A DNA stretch of 42,829 bases from JBOHWJ01 sp050736615 (lineage in GTDB: Bacteria; Desulfobacterota; Binatia; Binatales; Binataceae). Positions 7,195 to 14,505 of this stretch are shown here, piece after piece. The position numbers and the translations under genes are program-made. The notes below the pieces were generated by a model, which was not told where the DNA came from, ran no database searches, and saw nothing but the letters and a program-made list of their open reading frames with translations. The DNA is taken from contig JBOHWL010000189.1 in NCBI GenBank assembly GCA_050736615.1, positions 1-42,829 of the forward strand, read 5' to 3'. Positions within the stretch are counted from its first letter, which is position 1, and the number at the start of each line of letters is the position of its first letter.

Positions 7195-8415
7195 ATGAGC
7201 GGCACGCCTCACGTTCAGAGCCCCGATGACAATGCAAAAATTCATTCCCCAAGCCTGGCGGACCGTGCGAAAGCCCTGGCTCCCGTGCTGCGTGAGCGCA
7301 CCGTCGAGACCAACCGCTTGCGACGGCTGCCCGACTCGACCTGGAGGGACCTAATCGAAACCGGCATCGTGCGCGGGCTCCAGCCCGCGCGATGGGGCGG
7401 CGGTGAATTACCTCTACGGGAATTCTATGCGGCGATCATGGAGGTCGCGCGGGCCGAAGGATGCGCCGGATGGGTCGCCGGGATCATTGGCGTGCATCCG
7501 TGGCAAACCGCGCTTTATTCCAAGGAAACGCAGCGGGAGGTCTGGGGCGAAGATGCGACCGTGATGAACTCGTCATCCTATGCGCCCAGTGGCAAAGCCG
7601 AACGTGTCCCCGGCGGCTTTCGTCTAAACGGCCGTTGGTCGTTTTCCACCGGATGCGATCATTGCCAGTGGGTCAATCTGGGCGCGGTCGCAGGCGGGAT
7701 CGAAATCAACGGCGAGCGCTTGCCGGATTTCCGTTCTTATCTGCTGCCACGCAAGGATTACCGTATCGACGATAACTGGCATGTTGCCGGCCTCGCCGGG
7801 ACCGGCAGCAAAGACATCGTGGTGGATAACACCTTCGTGCCCGACCATCACAGCATGTCGCATTGGGACTTTATTTTCGGACGCCCGTTGCCCGGATGGG
7901 AACTCAATTCCGCGCCGCTCTATCACTTGCCCTTCGCGGTGGTCTTCATCAGCGCGCTGAGCGCCGCCTTGCTCGGAGCTGCGGCGGGATTTCTCGACGA
8001 ATGGCTTGAAAACGGCCGTACGCGTCACGGGGGCCTGAGCCTGAAAATCGCCGACGACCCGTACAGCCATCGGCTCGTTGCGGACGCCAGCTATACAATC
8101 ACGAGTGCGACGCTGAAATTCCTTACGGACTGCGACGAGACGATGCAGGCTGCCAGGACGGGGGTGCCGATCACGCTCGAGCGGCGGGCGGAGCTGCGCT
8201 ACAACGTCACGCGGTCCGCCGAATTGGCCGCGCGCGCGGTCGACCGCCTGTTTGAAGCGGGCGGCGGCCACGCCATTTTTCTCGACCATCCGCTCCAGCG
8301 CCGCTATCAGGATATCAAGGGCATGATGCATCATGCGGCGATGAATCCGGATCCGGCGGCCAAACTCTACGGACAAGCCCGCCTTGGCGTGCCCATTCTC
8401 GACCTGTTCTTGTGA
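7195..8415 (+). CDS. HsaA-like flavin-dependent aromatic hydroxylase (acyl-CoA dehydrogenase fold)
   Basis: A 406-residue group D flavin mono-oxygenase with the acyl-CoA dehydrogenase fold. It resembles HsaA, which hydroxylates a phenolic steroid ring before extradiol cleavage, and p-hydroxyphenylacetate C2-type hydroxylases. Diagnostic segments are GWVAGIIGVHPWQ near residue 95, NSSSYAPSGKAERVPGGF, the GRWSFSTGCDHCQWV strand, GLAGTGSKDIVVDN near residue 205, and a C-terminal DIKGMMHHAAMNPD near residue 380. I prefer ATG 7195 (GGGGG 9 bases upstream); ATG 7147 would add 16 residues. A reductase partner is expected but not seen. With ligAB, the HpaB-type gene and the BphC-type gene nearby, a role in catechol formation is likely; the substrate is unknown. 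Confidence 0.83.
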   Translation: MSGTPHVQSPDDNAKIHSPSLADRAKALAPVLRERTVETNRLRRLPDSTWRDLIETGIVRGLQPARWGGGELPLREFYAAIMEVARAEGCAGWVAGIIGVHPWQTALYSKETQREVWGEDATVMNSSSYAPSGKAERVPGGFRLNGRWSFSTGCDHCQWVNLGAVAGGIEINGERLPDFRSYLLPRKDYRIDDNWHVAGLAGTGSKDIVVDNTFVPDHHSMSHWDFIFGRPLPGWELNSAPLYHLPFAVVFISALSAALLGAAAGFLDEWLENGRTRHGGLSLKIADDPYSHRLVADASYTITSATLKFLTDCDETMQAARTGVPITLERRAELRYNVTRSAELAARAVDRLFEAGGGHAIFLDHPLQRRYQDIKGMMHHAAMNPDPAAKLYGQARLGVPILDLFL

Positions 8416-8418
8416 TAA

Positions 8419-8610
8419 TCAACCGGCGGTGAACAGGTTGATGGTGGCTTGGATCGGGTCGCCAATGTGCGAACCGAGTAATCGGTAGGAAGCAAAAGCC
8501 GCCGCCGCGATGGCACCAAGAATAAACGCATACTCGGCCATCGATTGACCCCTGAGCGGTCTCGCCAGATATTCGTGCATGATGACGAGGTGTGCGGCGA
8601 TGCGGGTCAC
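8419..8610 (-). CDS. Flp/Fap-type type IVb pilin
   Basis: A 63-residue pilin-like protein. A basic leader, LARPLRG, precedes QSMAEYAFILGAIAAAAF, the hydrophobic N-terminal helix of Flp pilins. The conserved Glu is at the fifth position after the predicted prepilin cut (G/QSMAE). Start is either GTG 8610 (GGGGA about 7 bases upstream) or ATG 8580. The stop lies 3 bases past the convergent hydroxylase stop. No tad/cpa assembly genes are seen here, so it is an orphan in this window. It would be a secreted surface fibre subunit if its assembly machinery is elsewhere. Confidence 0.75.
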   Translation of the reverse strand: MTRIAAHLVIMHEYLARPLRGQSMAEYAFILGAIAAAAFASYRLLGSHIGDPIQATINLFTAG

Positions 8611-8930
8611 GTCGATTTCCCCGAAAAACTGCTTCTCGGCGGAATTTTCTCCCTTAGAGGCGTTGCGCTGGCTGAAATCTCTCCTTGCCGCTGGTCAGTA
8701 TAGATTGACCGCCACGCGCAAGGTTGGCCACGCGCTATCTTAGAATTGCTTAACTCAATGTCGGCATAATATGCATTAAAGAACATGTAGAATCAAGCGT
8801 TATAATTAAAGATTGGCGACACTGTCAACGAGCGCCTAATGCAGGTAGTTCAATACCAAAGCGCAATATCGCGCTAGCGCCAGAAAAATCGTGTTGTGCG
8901 GATGTGTTGGTCGGATGTCATCGTAGTGAA

Positions 8931-8982
8931 TCCGATTCCTCGCTGCGCTCGGAATGATAGATAAGACTTGTGCAGAGCATCC
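8931..8982. repeat. Partial interspersed element (right end) in a 445-bp intergenic space
   Basis: TTCCTCGCTGCGCTCGGAATG is followed by CTTGTGCAGAGCATCC, the same right end as at 1-50. The left half is missing. The remaining gap (8611-9055) is AT-richer around 8750-8830 (AATATGCATTAAAGAAC, GTTATAATTAAAG), plausible promoter DNA for the pilin on the minus strand, but I cannot fix a promoter. Nothing else is recognisable. Confidence 0.65.
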
Positions 8983-9055
8983 TTCGTCGACTTGGCCAAT
9001 GACGTGGATGTAATTTGAGAACGCGGCAGCGCGATAATGGGCAAGGAGCGCGGCG

Positions 9056-9427
9056 ATGAACCAGGCAATTGATCCGGCCACTATTCACGATTATCACGCC
9101 CATATCTATTACGATGATCGCTCGCGGGAAGCGGCGGCAAGCATACGAGAACGACTCCAGGCGGCTTTTACGGTCGAGATGGGCCGCTGGCGCGACGAGC
9201 CCGTCGGCCCGCATCCGCAGCCGATGTATCAGGTTAAATTCGGCGTGGCTGAATTCGCCAGAATTATCCCCTGGCTGATGCTGAATCGGGGCGAGCTCAC
9301 GATCCTGGTGCATCCCAATACCGATGACGCCTATACCGACCACGCGCACAACGCGCTCTGGCTGGGCGGAAAACTCGACCTGCGGCTGGACATTCTGAGG
9401 GAGTTAATCCAGCCTGAAAATCGCTGA
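9056..9427 (+). CDS. DOPA 4,5-dioxygenase family protein
   Basis: A 123-residue protein of the small DOPA 4,5-dioxygenase family. In plants, fungi and bacteria related proteins open the ring of DOPA-like catechols; many bacterial members have no proven activity. Hallmarks are DYHAHIYYD near residue 12, a GPHPQPMYQVKF strand near residue 52, and LVHPNTDDAYTDHAHNALWLG near residue 85, which holds the clustered His and Asp residues expected at the metal site. Length is typical. ATG 9056 has AAGGAG 7 bases upstream. It is a single gene on the plus strand, with the next gene convergent. It is a third kind of ring-opening enzyme in 8 kb. Confidence 0.85.
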   Translation: MNQAIDPATIHDYHAHIYYDDRSREAAASIRERLQAAFTVEMGRWRDEPVGPHPQPMYQVKFGVAEFARIIPWLMLNRGELTILVHPNTDDAYTDHAHNALWLGGKLDLRLDILRELIQPENR

Positions 9428-9475
9428 CATTCCTTGACGGTGCGCATCGCGGTGCCGTCCGCCTTGGCGCGCGCG

Positions 9476-10141
9476 TCAGGCTAAAAGCACCGCGATGATG
9501 CCCGAGATGAAGACCGCGTCGAAGGTGCCGGCGCCGCCAATCGAAGCCACCGGAGCATGGAATTGATGATAAGCCGGCAGATTCAGGATATCGGCCCCGA
9601 GCAGGCATCCGAGCGTGCCGGCAATATAAGCCACGGCGGCGGATTTCTGACGGCCGAGCAGGGTCGCCAGAATCGCCGCTGCGATCCCCGGCATCAGCGT
9701 CGGCACGCTGATGCCGAGTCCGGGCACGATGCGTGAGAAATGATAGACGAGCGCGGTCACGCCGGCGGTTGCCACAATTGCCGCGAACAAGCCGCCGACG
9801 CGCACCAGCAAATAGACGCATACCAGGATTGGGATCAGGGCGCCGCCGACATTAATCGCGATCAGCATATGCCCCGCGACCATCACGTGCGGAATCACAT
9901 AAGCGAATCCGTGGGAAACGATGGTGCGGTCGTGAACCATCCGTCCAGTGGCTACGGCTGCGACTGGGACATTTATGAAGCTTCCGACCAACGTCGCGAA
10001 TAACAGCAGAATTACCGCGCGATGCGACATGCCGAGCTTGTGATAGACCGCCTCGATCAGCCCGATCTCCAGCAATACGACCAGAATTACCAGCGCGAGT
10101 CCGAGGAGGCCCAGGTAGGGAAGCGTCAGCGGCAAGTACAC
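9476..10141 (-). CDS. DUF1614 family integral membrane protein
   Basis: A 221-residue polytopic membrane protein with about seven hydrophobic helices. It matches my memory of DUF1614 proteins: a conserved NVGGALIPI segment mid-protein, and a C-terminal APVASIGGAGTFDAVFISGI motif with a Gly-rich turn and Asp. The start is a GTG at 10141 with a weak ribosome site. It is divergent from the BphC-type gene. The family has no settled function; a transporter or membrane enzyme role would be a guess. Confidence 0.75.
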   Translation of the reverse strand: MYLPLTLPYLGLLGLALVILVVLLEIGLIEAVYHKLGMSHRAVILLLFATLVGSFINVPVAAVATGRMVHDRTIVSHGFAYVIPHVMVAGHMLIAINVGGALIPILVCVYLLVRVGGLFAAIVATAGVTALVYHFSRIVPGLGISVPTLMPGIAAAILATLLGRQKSAAVAYIAGTLGCLLGADILNLPAYHQFHAPVASIGGAGTFDAVFISGIIAVLLA

Positions 10142-10266
10142 GAGCGGTGTCTAGCGCGCGTGCCGCGCCCATACAAGTGAGCGGCGGCAGGTGCGCCACT
10201 GGTTGTCCCGCCGGCGCAATAGTGCTTACCTGATTGCGATTCCCTGTCGACGAGGTGAACTCCACC

Positions 10267-11163
10267 ATGGCGAGCGTGACGCAACTCGGTTATCTCGGTT
10301 TGAACGCCAGCCAACTCGGGCCATGGGAAGAGTTTGCCACCGACGTGCTCGGGCTCGAAGTTGAAAAGAGCGACAATATGCTCTTCCTGCGCATGGACGA
10401 GCATCACCATCGCTTCGTTATTCTGCCCGATGGGGCGGACGACCTCGCGTTCGTTGGATGGGAAGTGGCCGACGAGCGCGCGCTCAACGAACTTACCGAT
10501 CAGCTTCGCTCCGCCGGCGTCGAGGTCCAACAGGCCAGCGAGGCGGAAGCGGCGGAGCGCCGCGTGCTGCGACTTATCAAGTTCAACGACCCGAGCGGGA
10601 TTGCGTCGGAGGCCTACTTCGGCCCGCTGATTAATTTCGAACGGCCCTTCAAATCACCGCGCCCGCTCTCAGGCTTCGTCACCGGCGAGATGGGATTCGG
10701 GCATATCGTCGTGCGCGTTGACGATCCGGAGCGCAGCCTGCACTTTTACCGCGACGCGCTCGGCATGCGCATCAGCGACTTCATCAGCTTTGCGTCTCCG
10801 CGCGCCGGCGGCATGAGTCTCGCGTTGACGTTCATGCACTGTAATCCGCGCCACCATTCCATCGCGTTTGGTGCGATTCCGGTGCGCAAACGCCTGCTGC
10901 ATTTCATGCTGCAGGTCAACTCGATGGACGACGTTGGTTCGACCTACTATCTTGCGCAGGATCGCGGGATCGAAATTTCCGGCACGCTCGGACGCCATAC
11001 CAACGACCACATGTTGTCGTTCTACATGCGCTCGCCGTCGGGTTTTGAGGTTGAATACGGCTGGGGCGCGCGTACCGTGGACGACCGCGTGTGGCAGGTC
11101 CAAATGCATCAGGCCCCCAGCATCTGGGGTCATCGCGCGCCACACCGCGAGGCTCGGCGCTGA
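10267..11163 (+). CDS. Type I extradiol ring-cleavage dioxygenase (BphC/HsaC-like)
   Basis: A 298-residue two-domain VOC dioxygenase of the 2,3-dihydroxybiphenyl 1,2-dioxygenase group (BphC; HsaC in steroid breakdown). Iron ligands line up with BphC numbering: His146 (GFGHIVV), His212 (RLLHFML) and a Glu at 261-263 (GFEVEYGWG). His196/197, His244 and Tyr253 fit the active-site His and Tyr positions. It meta-cleaves a catechol using Fe(II) and O2. ATG 10267 has GAGGTGA 8 bases upstream; a start at 10234 would add 11 residues. It is the partner expected for an HsaA-type hydroxylase such as the one at 7195. The true substrate (biphenyl-, steroid- or alkyl-catechol) is not determined. Confidence 0.88.
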   Translation: MASVTQLGYLGLNASQLGPWEEFATDVLGLEVEKSDNMLFLRMDEHHHRFVILPDGADDLAFVGWEVADERALNELTDQLRSAGVEVQQASEAEAAERRVLRLIKFNDPSGIASEAYFGPLINFERPFKSPRPLSGFVTGEMGFGHIVVRVDDPERSLHFYRDALGMRISDFISFASPRAGGMSLALTFMHCNPRHHSIAFGAIPVRKRLLHFMLQVNSMDDVGSTYYLAQDRGIEISGTLGRHTNDHMLSFYMRSPSGFEVEYGWGARTVDDRVWQVQMHQAPSIWGHRAPHREARR

Positions 11164-11182
11164 ACCATACCACGCGGCATCA

Positions 11183-11827
11183 TCAGGCGCGCTGATTATA
11201 TAGGTTCATCGCGCGCTCGAGACCGTCGCGCATAATCGTTAGTACCGCCTCGCCGGCGCGTTCCAGCAGCGGCTCGAAGCGGCTCATCTCGGCTTTATCC
11301 AGCGGCTGCAGGACGTGATTGATACTGTCCTGATCACCGAACGGATGGCTGACGCCGATCCGTATGCGAATGAATTCCGGCGTCCCCAGTGCTTCGATGA
11401 TAGAGCGGACGCCGCGATTGCCGGCGTCACCGCCGCCGCGCTTGACCCTTAGCTGGCCTTCACTCAAATCCATTTCGTCGTGCACGACGATCAGACGCGC
11501 GGCGTTGATTTTGAAATAGCCGAGCATTGAGGCCGCGCTCTCGCCGCTGCGATTGTAAAAAGTTTGCGGCATCATCAGCAGGGCGGCGGTGTCACGGGTG
11601 CGAAGCTCGCCAAACAAAGCGTTGAACTTACGCCGTGACAGTGCGACATCGTGAGTGGCGGCAAGCCTTTGCACCGCCATAAAGCCCAGATTATGGCGCG
11701 AACGACGGTATTGCTCGCCGGGATTGCCGAGTCCGGCGACCACCCATTGGATCGCGCTGGATGCCGGCGCAGGTTCTTCCTGGACGCGGGGCCGGAATTT
11801 ACCAAATAGATTCGCGAGCCGGCTCAT
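11183..11827 (-). CDS. pth: Peptidyl-tRNA hydrolase
   Basis: A 214-residue Pth. It releases tRNA from peptidyl-tRNA dropped by stalled ribosomes, in the cytoplasm. The signature GLGNPGEQYRRSRHNLGFM (about residues 33-51) includes the catalytic His and the Asn residues that bind the tRNA end. MPQTFYNRSGES, VVHDEMDL and GGGDAGNRGVRSI are the other conserved blocks. A 27-residue N-terminal extension (FGKFRPRVQEEPAPAS) precedes the usual start, so a later start is possible. In many bacteria pth sits beside ribosomal protein L25 or prs; here it is instead followed upstream by a repeat and hisC. Confidence 0.95.
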   Translation of the reverse strand: MSRLANLFGKFRPRVQEEPAPASSAIQWVVAGLGNPGEQYRRSRHNLGFMAVQRLAATHDVALSRRKFNALFGELRTRDTAALLMMPQTFYNRSGESAASMLGYFKINAARLIVVHDEMDLSEGQLRVKRGGGDAGNRGVRSIIEALGTPEFIRIRIGVSHPFGDQDSINHVLQPLDKAEMSRFEPLLERAGEAVLTIMRDGLERAMNLYNQRA

Positions 11828-11869
11828 CAGGCGCAGCGTAGCGGAGCCGAGCGCATTAGCGAAAGAGTG

Positions 11870-12020
11870 AAGGCTGCCGGAGTCGAGGAATCGGAGTTTA
11901 CTCTGAGCGCAGCCGAAGGGCTGAGCGATTTTTGCAGGTAAATGACCGGAAAATCATAGAAAATCGCTCCGCGTAGATCCTTCGACACGGCTCGCGCCGC
12001 TCGCCGGCTCAGGATGACAG
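11870..12020. repeat. Interspersed repeat, second subfamily, with internal hairpin
   Basis: This fills most of the 258-base gap between hisC and pth. It starts GGAGTCGAGGAATCGGAG and ends CCGGCTCAGGATGACAG. Inside are CTGAGCGCAGCCGAAGG and GATCCTTCGAC, which are complementary in style to the CATCCTGAGC/CGAAGGATC repeats of other bacteria. GAGCGATTTT (11923-11932) pairs with AAAATCGCTC (11960-11969). It differs from the TIR-ended family at 5752, although both carry the GAGGAATC core. Confidence 0.6.
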
Positions 12021-12085
12021 CGGTATTGGCATAAGTTATTTACGTGACATCACACTCTAGTGGCAACGGCCACTCCGGCAACGCG

Positions 12086-13186
12086 CTATGCACGGCCGTT
12101 ATTAAGAGCCAGGTCCAATCGCCGCGCCAGTGGCTCGAGCGCCCGAAACAGCGCGGTCATCTCCGCCGGCGTTCCGATCGAGATTCGGAGCGCGTCGCGA
12201 AATACCGACGTGGGAAAATGGCGCACCAGGATGCCGCGCCGGCGCAAGGCCGCCGCCATCGGCGCCAGGTCCCGTCCCGCCATCCGCGCCAGGACGAAAT
12301 TGGTGGAAGAAGACGGCACTTCAAAGCCCATCGCGCGCAAGCGTTTCTCGCATGACGCGCGCGTGCGCTTGACGCGTTCGACGTTGCGCCGCATCCAGGC
12401 CACGTCATCGAGCGCGGCGGCGCCCGCGATCACCGCTATTCTACTCAAATTGTAAGAATCTTTGACTTTGCGCAGCTCACGGGCGATTTCCGGAGGCGCG
12501 AAACACAATCCCAGGCGCATTCCGGCCAAGGAAAACGACTTGGACAGCGAACGCAGCACCACCACGTTGCGATGGTGCTTGAGTAAATGCAGGGCGTTGC
12601 TAGCGGCGAAATCAACGTACGCTTCATCGATCGCCAACAGCCGCCCGTCGAGCGCACGCGCCAGCACCGCCAAATCATCGGGCGCGGTAAACGAGCCGCT
12701 GGGAGAATTCGGGTTGCATACGACGGTCAAGCGGGCGGCGGCGCGCGCCAGCCCTTGCAGGGGCATCGTGAAACCCGCGGCAAACGGGACCGTCACGACC
12801 CGCGCCTCTTGAATCGACGCGAGCGTGTCATACAACGAATAGGTCGGCGTCGCATAGGCAACCCGATCCCCGCGCCCGAGGGCCGCCCGGAACAGCATCG
12901 CGAGCAATTCGTCCGAGCCGTTGCCGGCGACGATCATGTCCGGCCGTATGCGATAAACCCGGGCGGCGGCGGCGACGAATTCGTCGGCGTGCGGAGGTGG
13001 ATAAAGCCTGAGCGTGGCGCCGGCCGCCCGGGCCACGGCGCGGCGTACGCGCGGCGAGGGTGGATACGGATTCTCGTTGGTGTTGAGCTTAATCAGGTGC
13101 TGGCCGGAACGTGGCTGCTCGCCCGGCACGTACGGCGCCATTTTTTCGATGGGCGCGCGGAACATATTGCGAGGTTGATCCGTCAC
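12086..13186 (-). CDS. hisC: Histidinol-phosphate aminotransferase
   Basis: A 366-residue fold-type I PLP aminotransferase of the HisC group, which transfers the amino group from glutamate to imidazole-acetol phosphate in histidine synthesis. Seen: KLNTNENPYPPSP (residues 33-45), GNGSDELL near 88, CNPNSPSG (157-164), IDEAYVDF (Asp187 and Tyr190, PLP ring contacts), and the Schiff-base lysine Lys216 in SLSKSFSLAGMRLG. Complete length. No other his gene is in the window; the gene follows cutA by 13 bases on the same strand. Some HisC-like enzymes act on aromatic amino acids, so the specificity is probable, not certain. Confidence 0.9.
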   Translation of the reverse strand: MTDQPRNMFRAPIEKMAPYVPGEQPRSGQHLIKLNTNENPYPPSPRVRRAVARAAGATLRLYPPPHADEFVAAAARVYRIRPDMIVAGNGSDELLAMLFRAALGRGDRVAYATPTYSLYDTLASIQEARVVTVPFAAGFTMPLQGLARAAARLTVVCNPNSPSGSFTAPDDLAVLARALDGRLLAIDEAYVDFAASNALHLLKHHRNVVVLRSLSKSFSLAGMRLGLCFAPPEIARELRKVKDSYNLSRIAVIAGAAALDDVAWMRRNVERVKRTRASCEKRLRAMGFEVPSSSTNFVLARMAGRDLAPMAAALRRRGILVRHFPTSVFRDALRISIGTPAEMTALFRALEPLARRLDLALNNGRA

Positions 13187-13199
13187 TTGCGTATTTGTA

Positions 13200-13646
13200 T
13201 CAGACGCGCCGCCGTGTCGCCGAGGTCACGGTGATAGGCGTTGTGGTCTCGCGCAGCCATTTCAGGTAAGGCTTTGACCCCGCGCTGATCGGCACCGTGA
13301 TAATCTCGGGAACCTCGTAGCTGTGGAGTTCACGGACGCGGTGTTCAAGTTTGGCGAAGAGGCGCGCGCGGGTCTTTACCACCAGCATGTATTCGCTTTC
13401 GTCTTCAATCGCCTCGCGCCATCTGTAGACGGAGCGCACGGGTCCAACGATGTTGACGCATGCCGCCAGCCGTTCGCCGACCAGTGCGCGCGCCATCGCG
13501 GCCGCCTGCTCCGGATCCGCTGCCATGATAAAGGCGATGCGGAAATCGCGTTCGTTCCGCGGCTGCGAGAAGCGGTTGCGCCCACGCGATCTGGATTGGA
13601 GCGGCTGTGCGCCGCTTCCGCTCGTCAAGTTGCGTGCACGCGCCAT
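13200..13646 (-). CDS. cutA: CutA family divalent-cation tolerance protein
   Basis: A 148-residue protein. The CutA ferredoxin-like domain covers about residues 37-140: RIAFIMAADPEQAAAMARALV, RLAACVNIVGPVRSVYRW, EYMLVVKTRA, and LHSYEVPEIITVPISAG. CutA forms very stable trimers linked to copper tolerance in some bacteria; its biochemical role remains unclear. The first 35 residues are Arg/Ser-rich and not part of the fold, so the true start may be later. However, the first beta-strand (FRIAFIMA) must be included, which rules out the internal Met of IMAADPEQ. It is just upstream of hisC on the same strand. Confidence 0.9.
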   Translation of the reverse strand: MARARNLTSGSGAQPLQSRSRGRNRFSQPRNERDFRIAFIMAADPEQAAAMARALVGERLAACVNIVGPVRSVYRWREAIEDESEYMLVVKTRARLFAKLEHRVRELHSYEVPEIITVPISAGSKPYLKWLRETTTPITVTSATRRRV

Positions 13647-13764
13647 CGAAATACTTTATCCACCTGAATCCGCCCGGCCAAGAGACAGTGGGCGAAGCGA
13701 CGCCGAAATGGGCGAGACCGCGGGCCGCTCCACACCGCGCCCACTAATCGCGTGCTCGGCCGAA

Positions 13765-14505
13765 TTAACTTCTATTGCGAAAGAGTTTGGCAAGCACCCG
13801 CGCCGTCACCGGACAGGGCGACGGCGCGGCCGCCGTGCTCGAGCGTAAATGCACCGCCAACAACACGACGTCGCTCCAGCGGTCGATATCGTACCAGGTC
13901 GGACCCAGCGTATAGTTCACGTGATCGCGCTTGAGCCGCGCGATGGTTTCCTCCAATACGGTGCGGCGGCCCCATCGGATGTGGCGGAAGATATCCGGCA
14001 GTGGGCCGCGTACGCCGAGCAAATAATAGCCGCCATCCAGACTCGGGCCTATAACCACGCGCGCGCGGCGCAATAATGCAACGTCGCGCGCGAGCAACTC
14101 AACCGGCAACGAGGGCGTGTCGGTACCCAAAAGAATCGCGCCGTCATCGGAAAAGGGCGCCAACACCCGTGCCATGCGCGTGCCGAGACCGCCATCGCCC
14201 TGGTCGAGCAGGTCGGCGTCGAACCGTCGCGCTAAGCCGCAAAAATAACCGTTGCGGCGAACCGCGCCGGGCGTCGCCGCGGCGATGGCGACGCGCCCAA
14301 CTTGATTCGCCTTGGCAAGGGCGTCCTGAATGAAGGCGTCCGCCAATGCGGCGGCGTTGCGGGCGCCCAGGCGCGGAATCAGCCGTGTCTTGGTCCGCCC
14401 CGGAATTGGCTCGCGCGCAAATATGATCAGAACAGGCGCGGCGGGTGACGCTTTGCGGCCGTGCGAGCGTCTCGCCTCCGGCCGGCGACCGCGCCGCGTG
14501 CTCAT
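13765..14505 (-). CDS. DUF2064 / TIGR04282-type glycosyltransferase-like protein
   Basis: A 246-residue protein of the DUF2064 family, a GT-A nucleotide-diphospho-sugar transferase fold. Seen: LIIFAREPIPGRTKTRLIP near residue 26 (nucleotide-binding start), LGTDTPSLP near residue 125 (the DxD-like metal site), and GPSLDGGYYLLGVR near residue 153. Relatives include proteins assigned to arsenosugar synthesis, but the family is broad and no ars genes are near, so I leave the role open. Its ATG overlaps the stop of the AsmA-like gene upstream (ATGA at 14502-14505), a sign of translational coupling. The N-terminal 20 residues are very basic. Confidence 0.85.
   Translation of the reverse strand: MSTRRGRRPEARRSHGRKASPAAPVLIIFAREPIPGRTKTRLIPRLGARNAAALADAFIQDALAKANQVGRVAIAAATPGAVRRNGYFCGLARRFDADLLDQGDGGLGTRMARVLAPFSDDGAILLGTDTPSLPVELLARDVALLRRARVVIGPSLDGGYYLLGVRGPLPDIFRHIRWGRRTVLEETIARLKRDHVNYTLGPTWYDIDRWSDVVLLAVHLRSSTAAAPSPCPVTARVLAKLFRNRS

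Noticed and set aside
7624..8376. A 250-codon frame on the minus strand
   Set aside because: It is antisense to the HsaA-like gene and shows no recognisable protein features.
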